Shown here: positions 8,336 through 17,695 of the stretch, in pieces
How positions within the stretch are numbered: position 1 is the stretch's first letter
How the letters are laid out: every line of letters begins with the position of its first letter
Source of the DNA: Sphaerochaetaceae bacterium
GTDB taxonomy: Bacteria; Spirochaetota; Spirochaetia; Sphaerochaetales; Sphaerochaetaceae
DNA length: 49,205 nucleotides
Direction of reading: 5' to 3'
NCBI GenBank assembly: GCA_028702575.1
Contig: JAQVOO010000001.1
Location: forward strand, 1-49,205
Translations under genes and position numbers: made by a program
Notes under the pieces: model-generated
What the model was told of the DNA's origin: nothing
The model's database searches: none
Seen by the model: the letters and a program-made list of their open reading frames with translations, nothing else

Positions 8336-9601
8336 TCAACGCCTAATTTCAGAAAATCCTAGATACGGAATTAAAGCTTTTGGCATTGTAATTGAACCAT
8401 CTTCCTGTTGGAAGTTTTCAAGGATAGCTACAATAGCTCGCGAAACTGCAACTGCGGTACCATTGAGTAGGTGGGGATACTGAATTGTCCCATCTGTATC
8501 ACGATAGCGAATATTCAAACGCCGCGCTTGGTAATCAGTACAGTTGCTGGTACTAGTTACCTCTCCATAATCACCCCTTCCTGCCATCCAAGCTTCAATA
8601 TCATATTTGCGGTACGCCGGTGCTCCCAAATCGCCTGTACAAGTATCAACAACCCGATAGGGTAATTCGAGACCTTGGAAAATTTCTTCCTCTATTGCAA
8701 GGAGTTCGCTATGCATCTCTTCTGATTGAGAGGGGAGGCTATAGACAAACATTTCAACTTTAGTAAACTGATGGACCCGATACAAACCCTTCGAGTACTG
8801 CCCAGCTCCCCCCGCTTCTCGTCTAAAACAGTGTGACAGTCCAGCCAACTTTATTGGCAGTTCACTCTCAGAGAGGATTTGATCACTATGATAGCCTCCA
8901 AGTGTTATTTCGGCGGTACCAACTAAGCAGGTCCCTGTTCCTTCAATTGTATAAATATTACTCTCTGGTCCTCGTGGATTAAAACCAATACCTTCCACTA
9001 TTTCTTCTTTGGCAATATCTGGGGTAATCGTGAGGGTAAAACCGTGTTTACGGAGTATATCGAGGGCGTAACGCTGAAGTGCTAGCTCTAAAATGACCGC
9101 TTCATTTTTCAGGTAATAGAACTTGGGCCCCGAGACACGGGTTGCGGTATCAAAATCGATCAAGTCTAAAGCTTCTCCAATTTCGGTGTGATCTTTGGGG
9201 GTAAATGGCAAGGATACAGGTTCGCCCCATCGCTTTATTTCTCGGTTATCGGTATCGAGAGAGCCAATTGGTGCATCGGGATGGGCATAATTAGGGATCG
9301 TTTTAGCCAGTGTAAGATACTTTTCCTCTACTTCCCTAAGAGAGGATTCAAGTGTAGCAATCTCTTCTTTTAGCTCTTTCCCTTCTTGGATGAGGGTTGT
9401 GCGGATATGTGGCTCGACTTTACCTTTCATTTTGGCTGCATTTTCATTTCGTCGTGCACGTAGACTCTCGCTAGCTTGGAGAATTCCAGCACGTTGTTCT
9501 TGCAGGGCTATGATGGTATCAATATCGACTTTCATACCACGATTTTTGATATTTGTGGCAATCTCATATTGTCTTGTTTTTAATTCTTTTAAATCTATCA
9601 T
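8336..9601 (-). CDS. serS: Seryl-tRNA synthetase
   Basis: Class II aminoacyl-tRNA synthetase that charges tRNA-Ser (and tRNA-Sec where present). 421 residues, the standard length. Residues ~1-100 form the N-terminal helical arm, here rich in charged residues (a coiled coil that grips the tRNA long variable arm). Class II motif 2 appears as CFRREAGGAG...YRVHQFTKVE, and motif 3 as LLNGTAVAVSRAIVAILE; TSTSNCTDYQARRLNIRYR precedes it. The ATG at 9601 follows GAGGAATAC. It lies in the operon between proC and pncB with short spacers. Confidence 0.97.
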   Translation of the reverse strand: MIDLKELKTRQYEIATNIKNRGMKVDIDTIIALQEQRAGILQASESLRARRNENAAKMKGKVEPHIRTTLIQEGKELKEEIATLESSLREVEEKYLTLAKTIPNYAHPDAPIGSLDTDNREIKRWGEPVSLPFTPKDHTEIGEALDLIDFDTATRVSGPKFYYLKNEAVILELALQRYALDILRKHGFTLTITPDIAKEEIVEGIGFNPRGPESNIYTIEGTGTCLVGTAEITLGGYHSDQILSESELPIKLAGLSHCFRREAGGAGQYSKGLYRVHQFTKVEMFVYSLPSQSEEMHSELLAIEEEIFQGLELPYRVVDTCTGDLGAPAYRKYDIEAWMAGRGDYGEVTSTSNCTDYQARRLNIRYRDTDGTIQYPHLLNGTAVAVSRAIVAILENFQQEDGSITMPKALIPYLGFSEIRR

Positions 9602-9620
9602 GTATTCCTCGTTGTGTATG

Positions 9621-10412
9621 TTATTTTTCTACGGCTTCTAAATCACGTGTTTTTTGGCTAGCTACTGCTACTGATTCCATGAGTATACCCATAAAACCAC
9701 TTTCTCCAAGTACTTTCATGGCTTCTATGGTGGTTCCTCCTGGTGAGCAGACTTGAGTTTGCAATTCTTGGGGGTGTTGGTGGGTTTGACGGGTCAGGGC
9801 TGCAGCACTTTCGATTGTATCACTAATTAAAGCTAGGGACTTGGCATAGGGTAATCCTTGATGCACGCCTCCCATAGCTATGCCATGTAAAAAGGCAAAG
9901 GCTGTAGCAATGGCCGAAGCTGAGACACCAATAAAGGCCGCCAAGTCTTTTTCTTCAAGGGTATGTCCTGTTCCGAAGTTATTTACAAAGGCCATTGCCT
10001 CTTCTATAAAATAGGGATCGGCTTGTTCATGGGGACACACTGCCGTCACAGATCTACCGATTGCTGCAGCAATATTAGGCATGATACGTATAATATTGTT
10101 TGAGTGGAGCTGCTTGGAAAGTGTTGCTAGAGAGACGCCAGCTGCCAAGGAGATCCAACGAATATCTTGGTACTTACCTAGTTGATTATAGAGGAGTGGG
10201 AGAACTTGCGGTTTCACAGCTAAAACGACAATGTGGGATTGTTCTAATAACTCAGTCAATGAAACAGCCGTAGCGTTCGTACTTGAGGCAAGCTTTTTGG
10301 CGGCTTCCTCTCGGACGTCATAGAGTAGAATCTTGGTGTTTTGTAAGGGCGCTATACATTCCGCTATGGCTGAACCCATCGTGCCACATCCGATAAATCC
10401 AAAGGTTTTCAT
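9621..10412 (-). CDS. proC: Pyrroline-5-carboxylate reductase
   Basis: Last step of proline synthesis: NAD(P)H reduction of 1-pyrroline-5-carboxylate. 263 residues, the usual length. The Rossmann opening is FGFIGCGTMGSAIAE, then VVLAVKPQVLP, IIRIMPNIAAAIGRSVTAVCP, and the C-terminal dimerisation/active-site helix with QTQVCSPGGTTIEAMKVL. The ATG at 10412 follows GGAGGGTAATAG. It is 3 bases from trmL in the minus operon, while proA and proB lie about 5 kb away on the other strand, so the proline pathway is locally clustered but split between two transcripts. Confidence 0.97.
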   Translation of the reverse strand: MKTFGFIGCGTMGSAIAECIAPLQNTKILLYDVREEAAKKLASSTNATAVSLTELLEQSHIVVLAVKPQVLPLLYNQLGKYQDIRWISLAAGVSLATLSKQLHSNNIIRIMPNIAAAIGRSVTAVCPHEQADPYFIEEAMAFVNNFGTGHTLEEKDLAAFIGVSASAIATAFAFLHGIAMGGVHQGLPYAKSLALISDTIESAAALTRQTHQHPQELQTQVCSPGGTTIEAMKVLGESGFMGILMESVAVASQKTRDLEAVEK

Positions 10413-10415
10413 CTA

Positions 10416-10928
10416 TTACCCTCCATACAATTGAGGCCATGAGAGACGATGCAAATTTCCAGAAGCAAGCAATCCTGAAAAATGGTGTTGGCGTTCAAAC
10501 TCATAGGCGCCAATTGCGACACTATTGGAGAGATTTAATGAACGGGCATCATCATACATGGGAATCCGGATACAACGATCCGCATGAGCGACTAAAAGTG
10601 CTTCATCAATACCAGCTGTTTCTTTGCCGAAAATTAAGAAAGCATCTTCTCCGTACGTAACTTCACTATAAATCTGATGAGCTTTTGTGGTGAAAAACCA
10701 CAAAGGAGCTTGATTATAACGATCCATAAAGGCTGAAATTGAAGTATGTTGTTGAATATCTAATAAATGCCAATAATCGAGACCAGCTCGCTTTAACTTT
10801 CGATCGGTAATGGTAAAACCTAAGGGGTGAACAAGATGTAAGGTGGCATGCAATGCAGCACAAGTACGGGCAATATTACCAGTATTTTGTGGTATTTCTG
10901 GTTCAAATAATACAATATGCAACCCCAT
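10416..10928 (-). CDS. trmL: tRNA (cytidine/uridine-34 2'-O)-methyltransferase, SPOUT class
   Basis: Methylates the 2'-OH of the wobble nucleotide of certain leucine tRNAs with S-adenosylmethionine. I choose the ATG at 10928, which has GGAGG eight bases upstream and yields the usual opening MGLHIVLFEPEIPQNTGNIAR; the open frame extends 7 codons further without family support. Protein length is 170 residues, slightly above the ~157 typical. The SPOUT knot motifs FGKETAGIDEALL and IPMYDDARSLNLSNSVAIGAYE are intact. The asparagine and arginine positions of the family are present. Located between dinB and proC. Confidence 0.93.
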   Translation of the reverse strand: MGLHIVLFEPEIPQNTGNIARTCAALHATLHLVHPLGFTITDRKLKRAGLDYWHLLDIQQHTSISAFMDRYNQAPLWFFTTKAHQIYSEVTYGEDAFLIFGKETAGIDEALLVAHADRCIRIPMYDDARSLNLSNSVAIGAYEFERQHHFSGLLASGNLHRLSWPQLYGG

Positions 10929-11005
10929 TACCAATTCCTCCGCTCTCATTTCCGTTGGTACTGTAGCACCAATTAAGTGACCCCTGCAAGGGAGTAGCTT
11001 TGAAC

Positions 11006-12184
11006 TTAGGGACTCTTTTCTTCTTCTTGCGGAGTAAGTAAGCTAGCTTTTTGGACATTACGCCCTTTGGATCGGAGATTAAGAACTACCTTCTCTAAAT
11101 CTCTTTTACGCTGATAGGGGTTCTCGAACAGTTCTTGCTGGAGAAAAGGGGTTCCAGCAGTAATTGAATGAAGGGCAACACCTAACAAACGTACTGGTTG
11201 CCCCTCTTGCCAACGACTGGCAAGGAGGGATTTGGCTAACGTAAAAACTTGTTCAGCTGAGAAAAATGGTTTTTCAGCCGTTGTTTGGACACTGATGGTG
11301 CTAAAATCACTAAAGCGAATTTTTACAGTTACCGTGGAGGCTAAAACTCCTTCTTGGATGGTACGAAACATCACTTCATGGCTCATCCCCAAGAGATTTT
11401 GTTCTAAGACGGTGCGTTTAGAAACATCGACGGGAAAGGTCATTTCTGTGCTTATAGACCTAGATTTAGTAACTCCTGTATGAATTCCTGGATCTAAGCC
11501 GTGGCTTACTTGGTGTAAGTAAAGGCCGGTAGCCTCTCCAAACAGCTGTTGAAGATGATTTAAGCTGTGTTGGCGCAAATGGGGCACACTCGTAATTGAA
11601 TGACGGGCTAAAGCCTTTAGGGTTGATTCTCCAATACCCCAGAGTTTCTTTAATCCGACTGCATCCACAAAAGCAATCTCGTTTCCTGGGGAAACTCGGC
11701 ACAATCCATCCGGTTTGTCATAACCGCTCGCCATTTTGGCAATAAAACGGGAAGCCCCAATTCCCACACTTATTACCAAACCTGTCTCATTTTTTACCCG
11801 GGTTTTTAAAAGAATTGCAGCTTGACGCGGTTTGCCAAATAACCGCTCTGTCCCACTCATATCGAGAAACGCTTCATCAATTGAGATTTGTTGAACCACC
11901 GGGCTAAAGGTTTCTAGGATGCTAATGACCTTGCGGCTGATTTGACTGTAACGTTCCATACGGGGACGTACATAATGGGCTTGCGGGCAGAGTTGGCGAG
12001 CTTTATAGATAGGCATAGCAGAGTGGACACCAAAAACGCGGGCCTCATACGAACAAGCTGAGACAACCCCGCGGTTCCCTAATCCGCCAACAATCACCGG
12101 ATTGCCACGATACTCTGGATGATCGAGTTGTTCGATAGCCGCATAGAAAGCATCCATGTCGACGTGGAACCAAATTGTCTCCAT
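11006..12184 (-). CDS. dinB: DNA polymerase IV (Y-family translesion polymerase)
   Basis: Error-prone polymerase for lesion bypass. 392 residues, slightly longer than the E. coli enzyme. Catalytic carboxylates are in FHVDMDAFYAAIEQ (first Asp near residue 8) and VQQISIDEAFLDMSG (DE pair near 105); the YEAR segment (ACSYEARVFG) contacts the nucleotide, and helix-hairpin-helix residues lie around KKLWGIGESTLKALA. The C-terminus has the little-finger domain and ends KSP, without a clear beta-clamp pentapeptide in the last few residues; QQELF near residue 354 could serve. It starts 3 bases after ddl. No LexA-type box was identified upstream. Confidence 0.95.
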   Translation of the reverse strand: METIWFHVDMDAFYAAIEQLDHPEYRGNPVIVGGLGNRGVVSACSYEARVFGVHSAMPIYKARQLCPQAHYVRPRMERYSQISRKVISILETFSPVVQQISIDEAFLDMSGTERLFGKPRQAAILLKTRVKNETGLVISVGIGASRFIAKMASGYDKPDGLCRVSPGNEIAFVDAVGLKKLWGIGESTLKALARHSITSVPHLRQHSLNHLQQLFGEATGLYLHQVSHGLDPGIHTGVTKSRSISTEMTFPVDVSKRTVLEQNLLGMSHEVMFRTIQEGVLASTVTVKIRFSDFSTISVQTTAEKPFFSAEQVFTLAKSLLASRWQEGQPVRLLGVALHSITAGTPFLQQELFENPYQRKRDLEKVVLNLRSKGRNVQKASLLTPQEEEKSP

Positions 12185-12187
12185 CCT

Positions 12188-13315
12188 TTACTCCACCGCC
12201 TGTACTTGTCGTACTGAGCGTTGATTGTAGGCAAAGAACCCTTCCAAGAGCAAGGTTTCAATTACTGTTTCCCACGTATAGCCCATAGTCTGGACAAGCG
12301 TGGGGAAGTGACTTTGAGCAGTCATGCCTGGTAAGGTGTTTATTTCGTTAAACCAAATTTCACCAGTCTTTGATTTATAGAAGAAATCTACACGGGCATA
12401 CCCTTGGACGCCAATAGATTGGGCTATTATTTTAGCTTGTTCAGATATTTGTAATAGCGTTCTTTGAGCAAGAGGAGCTGGAACTTGTATGTAAGCTTGC
12501 TGCGACGAGAGGTACTTTTGTTCATAGGTTAAAAAGTGATTCTTTGCATGTTCGCTATCGACAACGAGGCCCGCTTCACTGGCGTAGATCTGTCCTTTAG
12601 TAGATACTACTGCACACTCAATTTCTTGAATCTCTTGAAGAAATGGTTCAAGTAATACGGTTTGAGTAAAACGGAAGGCAGAGTGGAGGGCTTGCCACAA
12701 GTTTTCGCTTGAGACGGGGTGAAGGACCGAAATACCGACTGAAGAACCCCCATCATTCGGTTTGGCGATAATAGAAGGGCCCAGCTTTTGTTGGATAGCA
12801 GAAAAGAGCTTCATGAATTCTGGATTTTGTGCATCACGATATGGTTGTATTGTTTGAGCTTGACATAAATACGAAGGCAATACGCTAATTCCTGCTTGCT
12901 GGGCGACTATTTTTGCCAAATGTTTATGCATGCCAACCGCGGATGCTTGGACTCCACATCCGACGTACGGTAGATTAGTTAATTCTAAAAGGCCTTGGAG
13001 TAATCCATCCTCTCCGCCACTACCATGGGTAACGGGAAAACAGATATCAATGGGGAGGGGTTTTTCTTCTTTAGGCAACCACAGACCATGGCCCGGGCGG
13101 ATGATGACTTCACTTGCTTGTTTGAATGCTGAGGGCATATAATCACTGGCTGGCTCGTGTAAAGACCACTGCCCTTTTCGATCAATTGCTATAGGAATGA
13201 TGGTGTGGCCACATGCTTTTATCCGTTGGTACATAGTAGCTGCTGATCGGCAAGAGACAGCATGTTCTACCGATTTTCCTCCATATAAGAGAGCTACTGT
13301 TTGACCTTTAAGCAT
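12188..13315 (-). CDS. ddl: D-alanine--D-alanine ligase
   Basis: ATP-grasp enzyme that makes the D-Ala-D-Ala dipeptide for peptidoglycan. 375 residues, the typical length of the longer Ddl class. The N-terminal LLYGGKSVEHAVSCRSA binds the first D-Ala; PVTHGSGGEDGLLQGLLEL is the conserved Ddl loop region; ATP-grasp residues appear in IIAKPNDGGSSVGISVL and the end IWFNEINTLPGMTAQSHFP carries the Mg-binding Glu and Asn. The start overlaps the murE end by 8 bases and has GGAAGGATC upstream, so ligase and MurE are coupled. Nothing in the sequence points to D-lactate specificity, but that was not tested. Confidence 0.95.
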   Translation of the reverse strand: MLKGQTVALLYGGKSVEHAVSCRSAATMYQRIKACGHTIIPIAIDRKGQWSLHEPASDYMPSAFKQASEVIIRPGHGLWLPKEEKPLPIDICFPVTHGSGGEDGLLQGLLELTNLPYVGCGVQASAVGMHKHLAKIVAQQAGISVLPSYLCQAQTIQPYRDAQNPEFMKLFSAIQQKLGPSIIAKPNDGGSSVGISVLHPVSSENLWQALHSAFRFTQTVLLEPFLQEIQEIECAVVSTKGQIYASEAGLVVDSEHAKNHFLTYEQKYLSSQQAYIQVPAPLAQRTLLQISEQAKIIAQSIGVQGYARVDFFYKSKTGEIWFNEINTLPGMTAQSHFPTLVQTMGYTWETVIETLLLEGFFAYNQRSVRQVQAVE

Positions 13316-14816
13316 GAAGATCCTTCCTTTGTTCTAGAAGTCTTTCAACGATTTCTCGTTCATTCCAGGCTAGGCTGAAATTTGCATATTGGATACTTTT
13401 TTCGTGTCCCTTGCCGAGTAAAAGGAGGATGTCAGAGGCTGTGCAATAATCTAGAGCTGCCGCAATTGCCTGTGTTCTATCGGGTATCCAAAAAACTTCA
13501 GGATGGCTAGGCACCGCTTCAATGCCCTGACGCAAGTCACTTTCAATCTGGCTAGGAGGTTCTCCCCGGGGATCTTCGTCGGTCAAAAAGATTGCATCGC
13601 ACCACTTAGCGGCACTGGCTCCCATGGAAAAGCGTTTATTACGGTCGCGTTCGCCCGCTACGCCGAAAAGGGCGATCAGTTTTTTGTTGGCTTGGAAAGA
13701 GCGCACATGGGCAAAGAGTTTTTCAAAAGCATCCCCCGTGTGGGCGAAATCTATAATGATCGTGCACGGACTTTTCTCGGCTATGACTTCAAATCTTCCC
13801 GCAACAGGAAGCAGTGGGTTCTTTGCCACGATAATATGTTCAAAGGCTTTTTTCGTTACTGCATGGGTCGCCAAAAGAGCCCCTAAGGCATTATGAGCAT
13901 AATAATGGGGGCCATAGGGTATGTTGAAAAACAAAGAAGGGGTGAGGGCAATGGTACGAGAGAGCCAACTCTGTTTAGCAGTGGTTGCCTTTAAATTTAC
14001 TTCCTCTGCGGGAGCATCTAAGGCGTAGGTAAGGATGCGGGTCCCCTTATGTGCCGTTGCTAAGATAAGATCGCGGTAGAGAAAGTCATGTGGAATAACT
14101 ATCCAACCATCTAAAGCGACTTGTTTAGCTAGATTCATTTTAGCTTCAATATAGCGGGTGTGAGTTTTGTGGAATTCCAAATGTTCGCTAGTGATAGTAG
14201 TAAAGATAGCCCCAGCAAAGGTAAGGTCGGCCAAACGGGAACCCTCTTCAGATAGGCCATGACTGGTGGTTTCTAAGATGACTGTTTCGAGGCCGTTTTG
14301 GTAACAGGTAGTCAGAAATTCATATAATTGGGGCGCTTCGGGAGTACTTTGTCGATACGGACTCTCTTTACGCCCACCTCCGTCATCCCTAGAAATAGTT
14401 GAAAGAAGGCCACAACGAATTTTCATGTTTTGGAGTAATTGCCAGAGGAATTCACAAGTGGTCGATTTACCATCTGTCCCGGTTACCCCAATAATAGTGG
14501 AGGGGAGGGGACCAGCTAAAGCATGGCAGAACAGCGATGCAATCCGGCGTGGGTTAGGGTGAGCTATATAGACAACTCCTTTTTTATATTCTTTGAGTGG
14601 GTCACTGTGGACAATTACGGGAGCTCCATTAGCAATTGCTTGGGTAATATAAAAGTGGCCGTCAACATGGAGACCCTGGATAGCGATAAAAATAGAAGTG
14701 GGAGTACAGCTTTGTGATGAAAATGAGACAGTGTTCACCATAGGGTCTGATTCTCCATGGATTCTGCATTCAGAACGGACCTTGTTATTTGTCCATAACA
14801 CTGATAATCTTTTCAT
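13308..14816 (-). CDS. murE: UDP-MurNAc-tripeptide ligase MurE
   Basis: Adds the third amino acid to UDP-MurNAc-L-Ala-D-Glu in the cytoplasm. 502 residues, normal length. Domains in order: N-terminal uridine-binding domain (to ~110), central ATPase domain with GVTGTDGKSTT and TTSHGLSEEG, and a C-terminal domain with FAHTGDAFEKL and the amino-acid recognition loop DEDPRGEPPSQI. Enzymes adding meso-diaminopimelate carry DNPR; the DxDPR form here is less diagnostic, and spirochaetes are known to use L-ornithine, so the added residue is left open. First gene of the minus-strand run that ends at pncB. Confidence 0.94.
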   Translation of the reverse strand: MKRLSVLWTNNKVRSECRIHGESDPMVNTVSFSSQSCTPTSIFIAIQGLHVDGHFYITQAIANGAPVIVHSDPLKEYKKGVVYIAHPNPRRIASLFCHALAGPLPSTIIGVTGTDGKSTTCEFLWQLLQNMKIRCGLLSTISRDDGGGRKESPYRQSTPEAPQLYEFLTTCYQNGLETVILETTSHGLSEEGSRLADLTFAGAIFTTITSEHLEFHKTHTRYIEAKMNLAKQVALDGWIVIPHDFLYRDLILATAHKGTRILTYALDAPAEEVNLKATTAKQSWLSRTIALTPSLFFNIPYGPHYYAHNALGALLATHAVTKKAFEHIIVAKNPLLPVAGRFEVIAEKSPCTIIIDFAHTGDAFEKLFAHVRSFQANKKLIALFGVAGERDRNKRFSMGASAAKWCDAIFLTDEDPRGEPPSQIESDLRQGIEAVPSHPEVFWIPDRTQAIAAALDYCTASDILLLLGKGHEKSIQYANFSLAWNEREIVERLLEQRKDLHA

Positions 14817-14893
14817 TAAGCAACCTTTTTACACGTATCGTACCAATGTTCTTTTGAATTTACAAGGTAAAGTGCGGGAAGGAGTCGAGCCGA

Positions 14894-16525
14894 GTGGCAT
14901 TGGCATTACCAAGATATGAGACCAACCAATTAATCTCTATAATCGGTAGCAAACGTCCGATTAGTGACTCTTTGCGCCTAATATTATCGAGTTTAACTCC
15001 AAGACGGGGCACCCCCTTGTTTCTTGATCCCTTTTGTGGCTCCGGTGTTGTTTCTCGGCTGGCGCGGGGAATGGGCATGGCTGTACGTGCTGGGGACACT
15101 CAACCATTCTCCTATCTGATTAACCACGTTTATCTCTCGTTAGAAAATGATGATTTAAATCCTATGTTGCCCGAGATGGGAGGGCTCGATGCCTATTTCT
15201 CACTTTTGAATATGCAAGGGTTGTTTGCCAGTGAATCGGCTTCAGCTTTAGCACGCCCTTTTCTTAGTCGCTACTATGCACCGCAGGATGATGAAGATTA
15301 TGATGGTAAGCGCGAGCGATTGTTTTTTACCGCAGCTAATGCCCGGTTTTTGGACGCGGTACGCGAGGTAATTGAAACCGATTGGATTGAAGGGCGCATA
15401 AGTGCGAATGAAAAAGCGGTCGTATTAGCTTCAATTCTCTACGAAGCTTCGCGCAAGGCCAATACCTCTGGTTCTTTCACCGCTTACCATAAAAGTTTTG
15501 CAGGTGCTGGCAATGTTATAAGAAAACGCATTGTAGAGCCTTGTTTGCTCACCCCACCAGTGTTACCCGATGCAGAAGTGCCCCGAGGAGAAATGAATCT
15601 CTGTGAAGCTTCAAAATTTGTTAAACGCTCTAGTGCTGATATTTGTTATCTAGATCCTCCGGCTACTGTGCACCAATATGGCAGTACGTATCATCTCTTA
15701 AATACAATTACGATGTGGGATGACTTTAGCCCTTCTAATCAACGGGATAAGGAGGGGCAGCTACTTTCTAAAGCTGGTATTCGAAGTGACTGGAAACAGA
15801 CCCATAGCCCCTTTTGTTCACTATCCAAGGCCGATAAGGCCTTTGTACACCTTCTGGGAAGTATTGATGCGCGCCATATTGTCTTAACCTATCCTGCTTC
15901 CGGCATTGTGGAAATTGAACGTATCCATGAGTTATTAATGCCTCGGCATCAGCCGGTGACTGTTATTCCGCTTTACAAACGGAATCAAGGAGGGCGCCAA
16001 AGAGTTGCAGGTAACAAGAATGTTGAATATGTATTTATCACGGGCAAGAGCGAGGGCTTACAAGTCCCCGTTGGAACCGGTTTAAAAATATTGCCCTTGA
16101 TGGAGCGGTTAGATGAGCTCAGTGCAGCAGTGTTTCGTACTCCCCAAAATCTTCCCCCTTTTCAGTTTATTGGAGGGTTGATGCTAGATGGACTCCCTCG
16201 TGGTGATGTTCTTTTGAATATGGCGCTTGCTGATCTAGAAAAACAGGTTGCAGTGTTAGAAAAATCATCTTGTACAACGGAGGAGGAAGCGCTAGAAATC
16301 TTAGTTGCAGCTTGCGTTGGTCTAGGGCCAGAGATGGAGGGGAAGGCACGAGCTCGTCTTGAAAAACGACTTTATGCGTTATTGCGCAAAATTACTGAAA
16401 AACATACACTGGATAAAGTTGAAATGTTTCTTGCCCAAAGTAATGGGGATGTTTTAGCTTGTCAAAGAATTAAGTCGTTTCTAAATATGAGAGGAGAGCA
16501 AAAAAAGTGCGAAGGTCTTGGCTGA
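14894..16525 (+). CDS. D12-like adenine-specific DNA methyltransferase with altered DPPY motif
   Basis: A 543-residue protein with an N-terminal methyltransferase region and a C-terminal extension of about 180 residues. The SAM-binding motif is LFLDPFCGSGVVSRLA near residue 43. The catalytic motif expected as DPPY reads DPPA at about residues 254-257, followed by HQYGSTYHLLNT, a context I know from COG3392-type enzymes. The GTG start has GGAG nine bases upstream. Possible roles are orphan DNA methylation or an RNA/DNA-binding function without catalysis; no restriction enzyme is nearby. The C-terminal extension (from ~residue 400) is not recognised and is rich in Leu, Glu and Lys. It overlaps the UPF0164 gene by 19 bases. 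Confidence 0.72.
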   Translation: MALALPRYETNQLISIIGSKRPISDSLRLILSSLTPRRGTPLFLDPFCGSGVVSRLARGMGMAVRAGDTQPFSYLINHVYLSLENDDLNPMLPEMGGLDAYFSLLNMQGLFASESASALARPFLSRYYAPQDDEDYDGKRERLFFTAANARFLDAVREVIETDWIEGRISANEKAVVLASILYEASRKANTSGSFTAYHKSFAGAGNVIRKRIVEPCLLTPPVLPDAEVPRGEMNLCEASKFVKRSSADICYLDPPATVHQYGSTYHLLNTITMWDDFSPSNQRDKEGQLLSKAGIRSDWKQTHSPFCSLSKADKAFVHLLGSIDARHIVLTYPASGIVEIERIHELLMPRHQPVTVIPLYKRNQGGRQRVAGNKNVEYVFITGKSEGLQVPVGTGLKILPLMERLDELSAAVFRTPQNLPPFQFIGGLMLDGLPRGDVLLNMALADLEKQVAVLEKSSCTTEEEALEILVAACVGLGPEMEGKARARLEKRLYALLRKITEKHTLDKVEMFLAQSNGDVLACQRIKSFLNMRGEQKKCEGLG

Positions 16526-17571
16526 TTATAATCATTGTATTGCTCCTTCCGCTACATATTCTCATGGCCACAGGGGAAGACTTTTCTACAATCACTCGCT
16601 TTTCGGATTTGCGGAGTGTCGCTATGGGTTCTACTGGAGTTGCGTTAACTGATCTGCAAGGTGCTTTTTATCGTAATCCAGCAGCGTTGTATAAGTGGGA
16701 GTTTCCCGTGTTTCATCTTGGAGCACGATTTGGTGAGAATATGGGGGTTGCTACAGTTGCTGGAGATCCGATCCCATGGGTACAACATCCCTCTACTACG
16801 GTGGAGATGTTGTTTAGTAACCGCTATATTGCCTTGGCAATAGGCTTGGCCAGTGTACTAGAGGAGAGGACTCTCTCTGGTTCAGAACTAGAATTTATAG
16901 CTTACAATGATTCTCGAATCCAACTTACACTGGCCTATGGATGGCCCTCGATTTCAGTTGGGTTTTATGCCCGAGGTGGAAACCGGTTTGAGCGCGATGT
17001 CACTATTCGTGAGGGGCATGCCATCAGAGATTACATTACCAGAACTCACCTCGAACGTTACAACCGAACCAGTGCTGACGGTCAAATTTTTACGACAGGG
17101 CTTGGGCTACTTCTTTCCTATCAGTGGGTTTCGATTGGATTGGTAACGAATTCCCTATTTAATTTCGATTACACTACCAATGAATTGGTGTTAGATATTG
17201 TCGATTTGTTTAATAGTTCTACAGTTGGTTTAGCTTTTTCTTCTCCTATATACAATGAAAATAATGAATTAAATCGTGTAGTGATCAATAGTGCTATTGA
17301 TTTAACCGACCTCGGTGATACCAATAATCGTTCGGTACGGCTAGGTCTTGAAGGGAAAGTCCAATTTTTAAGTAATTTTTGGGTTGCTCTACGTGCTGGC
17401 TACCGTGAAAAAAGGCCCCTTGATGTCTCGTTATTTAACTTACATGGAACCGGTGCTATTACCTTTGGAATTGGTGGTCAAATTAGGAAGGTTGTTCTCG
17501 ATATTTCGGCGAGCATCCCCTTAAAAACCGAAGATCCGGCTATACATATTGGTCTGCGTTGGACGTTATAA
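16507..17571 (+). CDS. UPF0164-family outer-membrane beta-barrel protein
   Basis: A 354-residue exported protein. The GTG start lies inside the end of the methyltransferase gene with GAGGAG upstream, and gives a clear signal peptide (RSWLIIIIVLLLPLHILMATG). The mature part starts with LRSVAMGSTGVALTDLQGAFYRNPAALYKW, the glycine-rich opening of the UPF0164/PorV-like group, and continues with alternating hydrophobic segments that fit beta strands of an outer-membrane barrel, ending in IHIGLRWTL with a terminal hydrophobic pattern. The family is known mainly from treponemes, which is one of the taxonomic clues here. The transported molecule, if any, is unknown. Confidence 0.8.
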   Translation: MRRSWLIIIIVLLLPLHILMATGEDFSTITRFSDLRSVAMGSTGVALTDLQGAFYRNPAALYKWEFPVFHLGARFGENMGVATVAGDPIPWVQHPSTTVEMLFSNRYIALAIGLASVLEERTLSGSELEFIAYNDSRIQLTLAYGWPSISVGFYARGGNRFERDVTIREGHAIRDYITRTHLERYNRTSADGQIFTTGLGLLLSYQWVSIGLVTNSLFNFDYTTNELVLDIVDLFNSSTVGLAFSSPIYNENNELNRVVINSAIDLTDLGDTNNRSVRLGLEGKVQFLSNFWVALRAGYREKRPLDVSLFNLHGTGAITFGIGGQIRKVVLDISASIPLKTEDPAIHIGLRWTL

Positions 17572-17630
17572 CCATATTCCAATACTGCCAATTACCCCGT
17601 TTTATCCTATAAGGTGTAAGATAGCAACGC

Positions 17631-17659
17631 TTGACAATCTTTTTCTTGCTCACTATAGT
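17631..17659 (+). promoter_or_regulatory. Sigma-70-type promoter of the small zinc-ribbon gene
   Basis: A perfect TTGACA at 17631 is followed after 17 bases by TATAGT at 17654. The expected transcript starts about 30 bases before the zinc-ribbon ATG, which has AAGGAG upstream. This is one of the best consensus promoters in the window. Confidence 0.75.
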
Positions 17660-17695
17660 CATAGCGTATTGATTTCCAGTATGAAGGAGTAATTC

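Noticed and set aside
13503-13886. A 127-codon plus-strand open frame inside murE
   Set aside because: It lies antisense to well-conserved murE sequence, has no ribosome site of note and resembles no protein family; it is a shadow frame.
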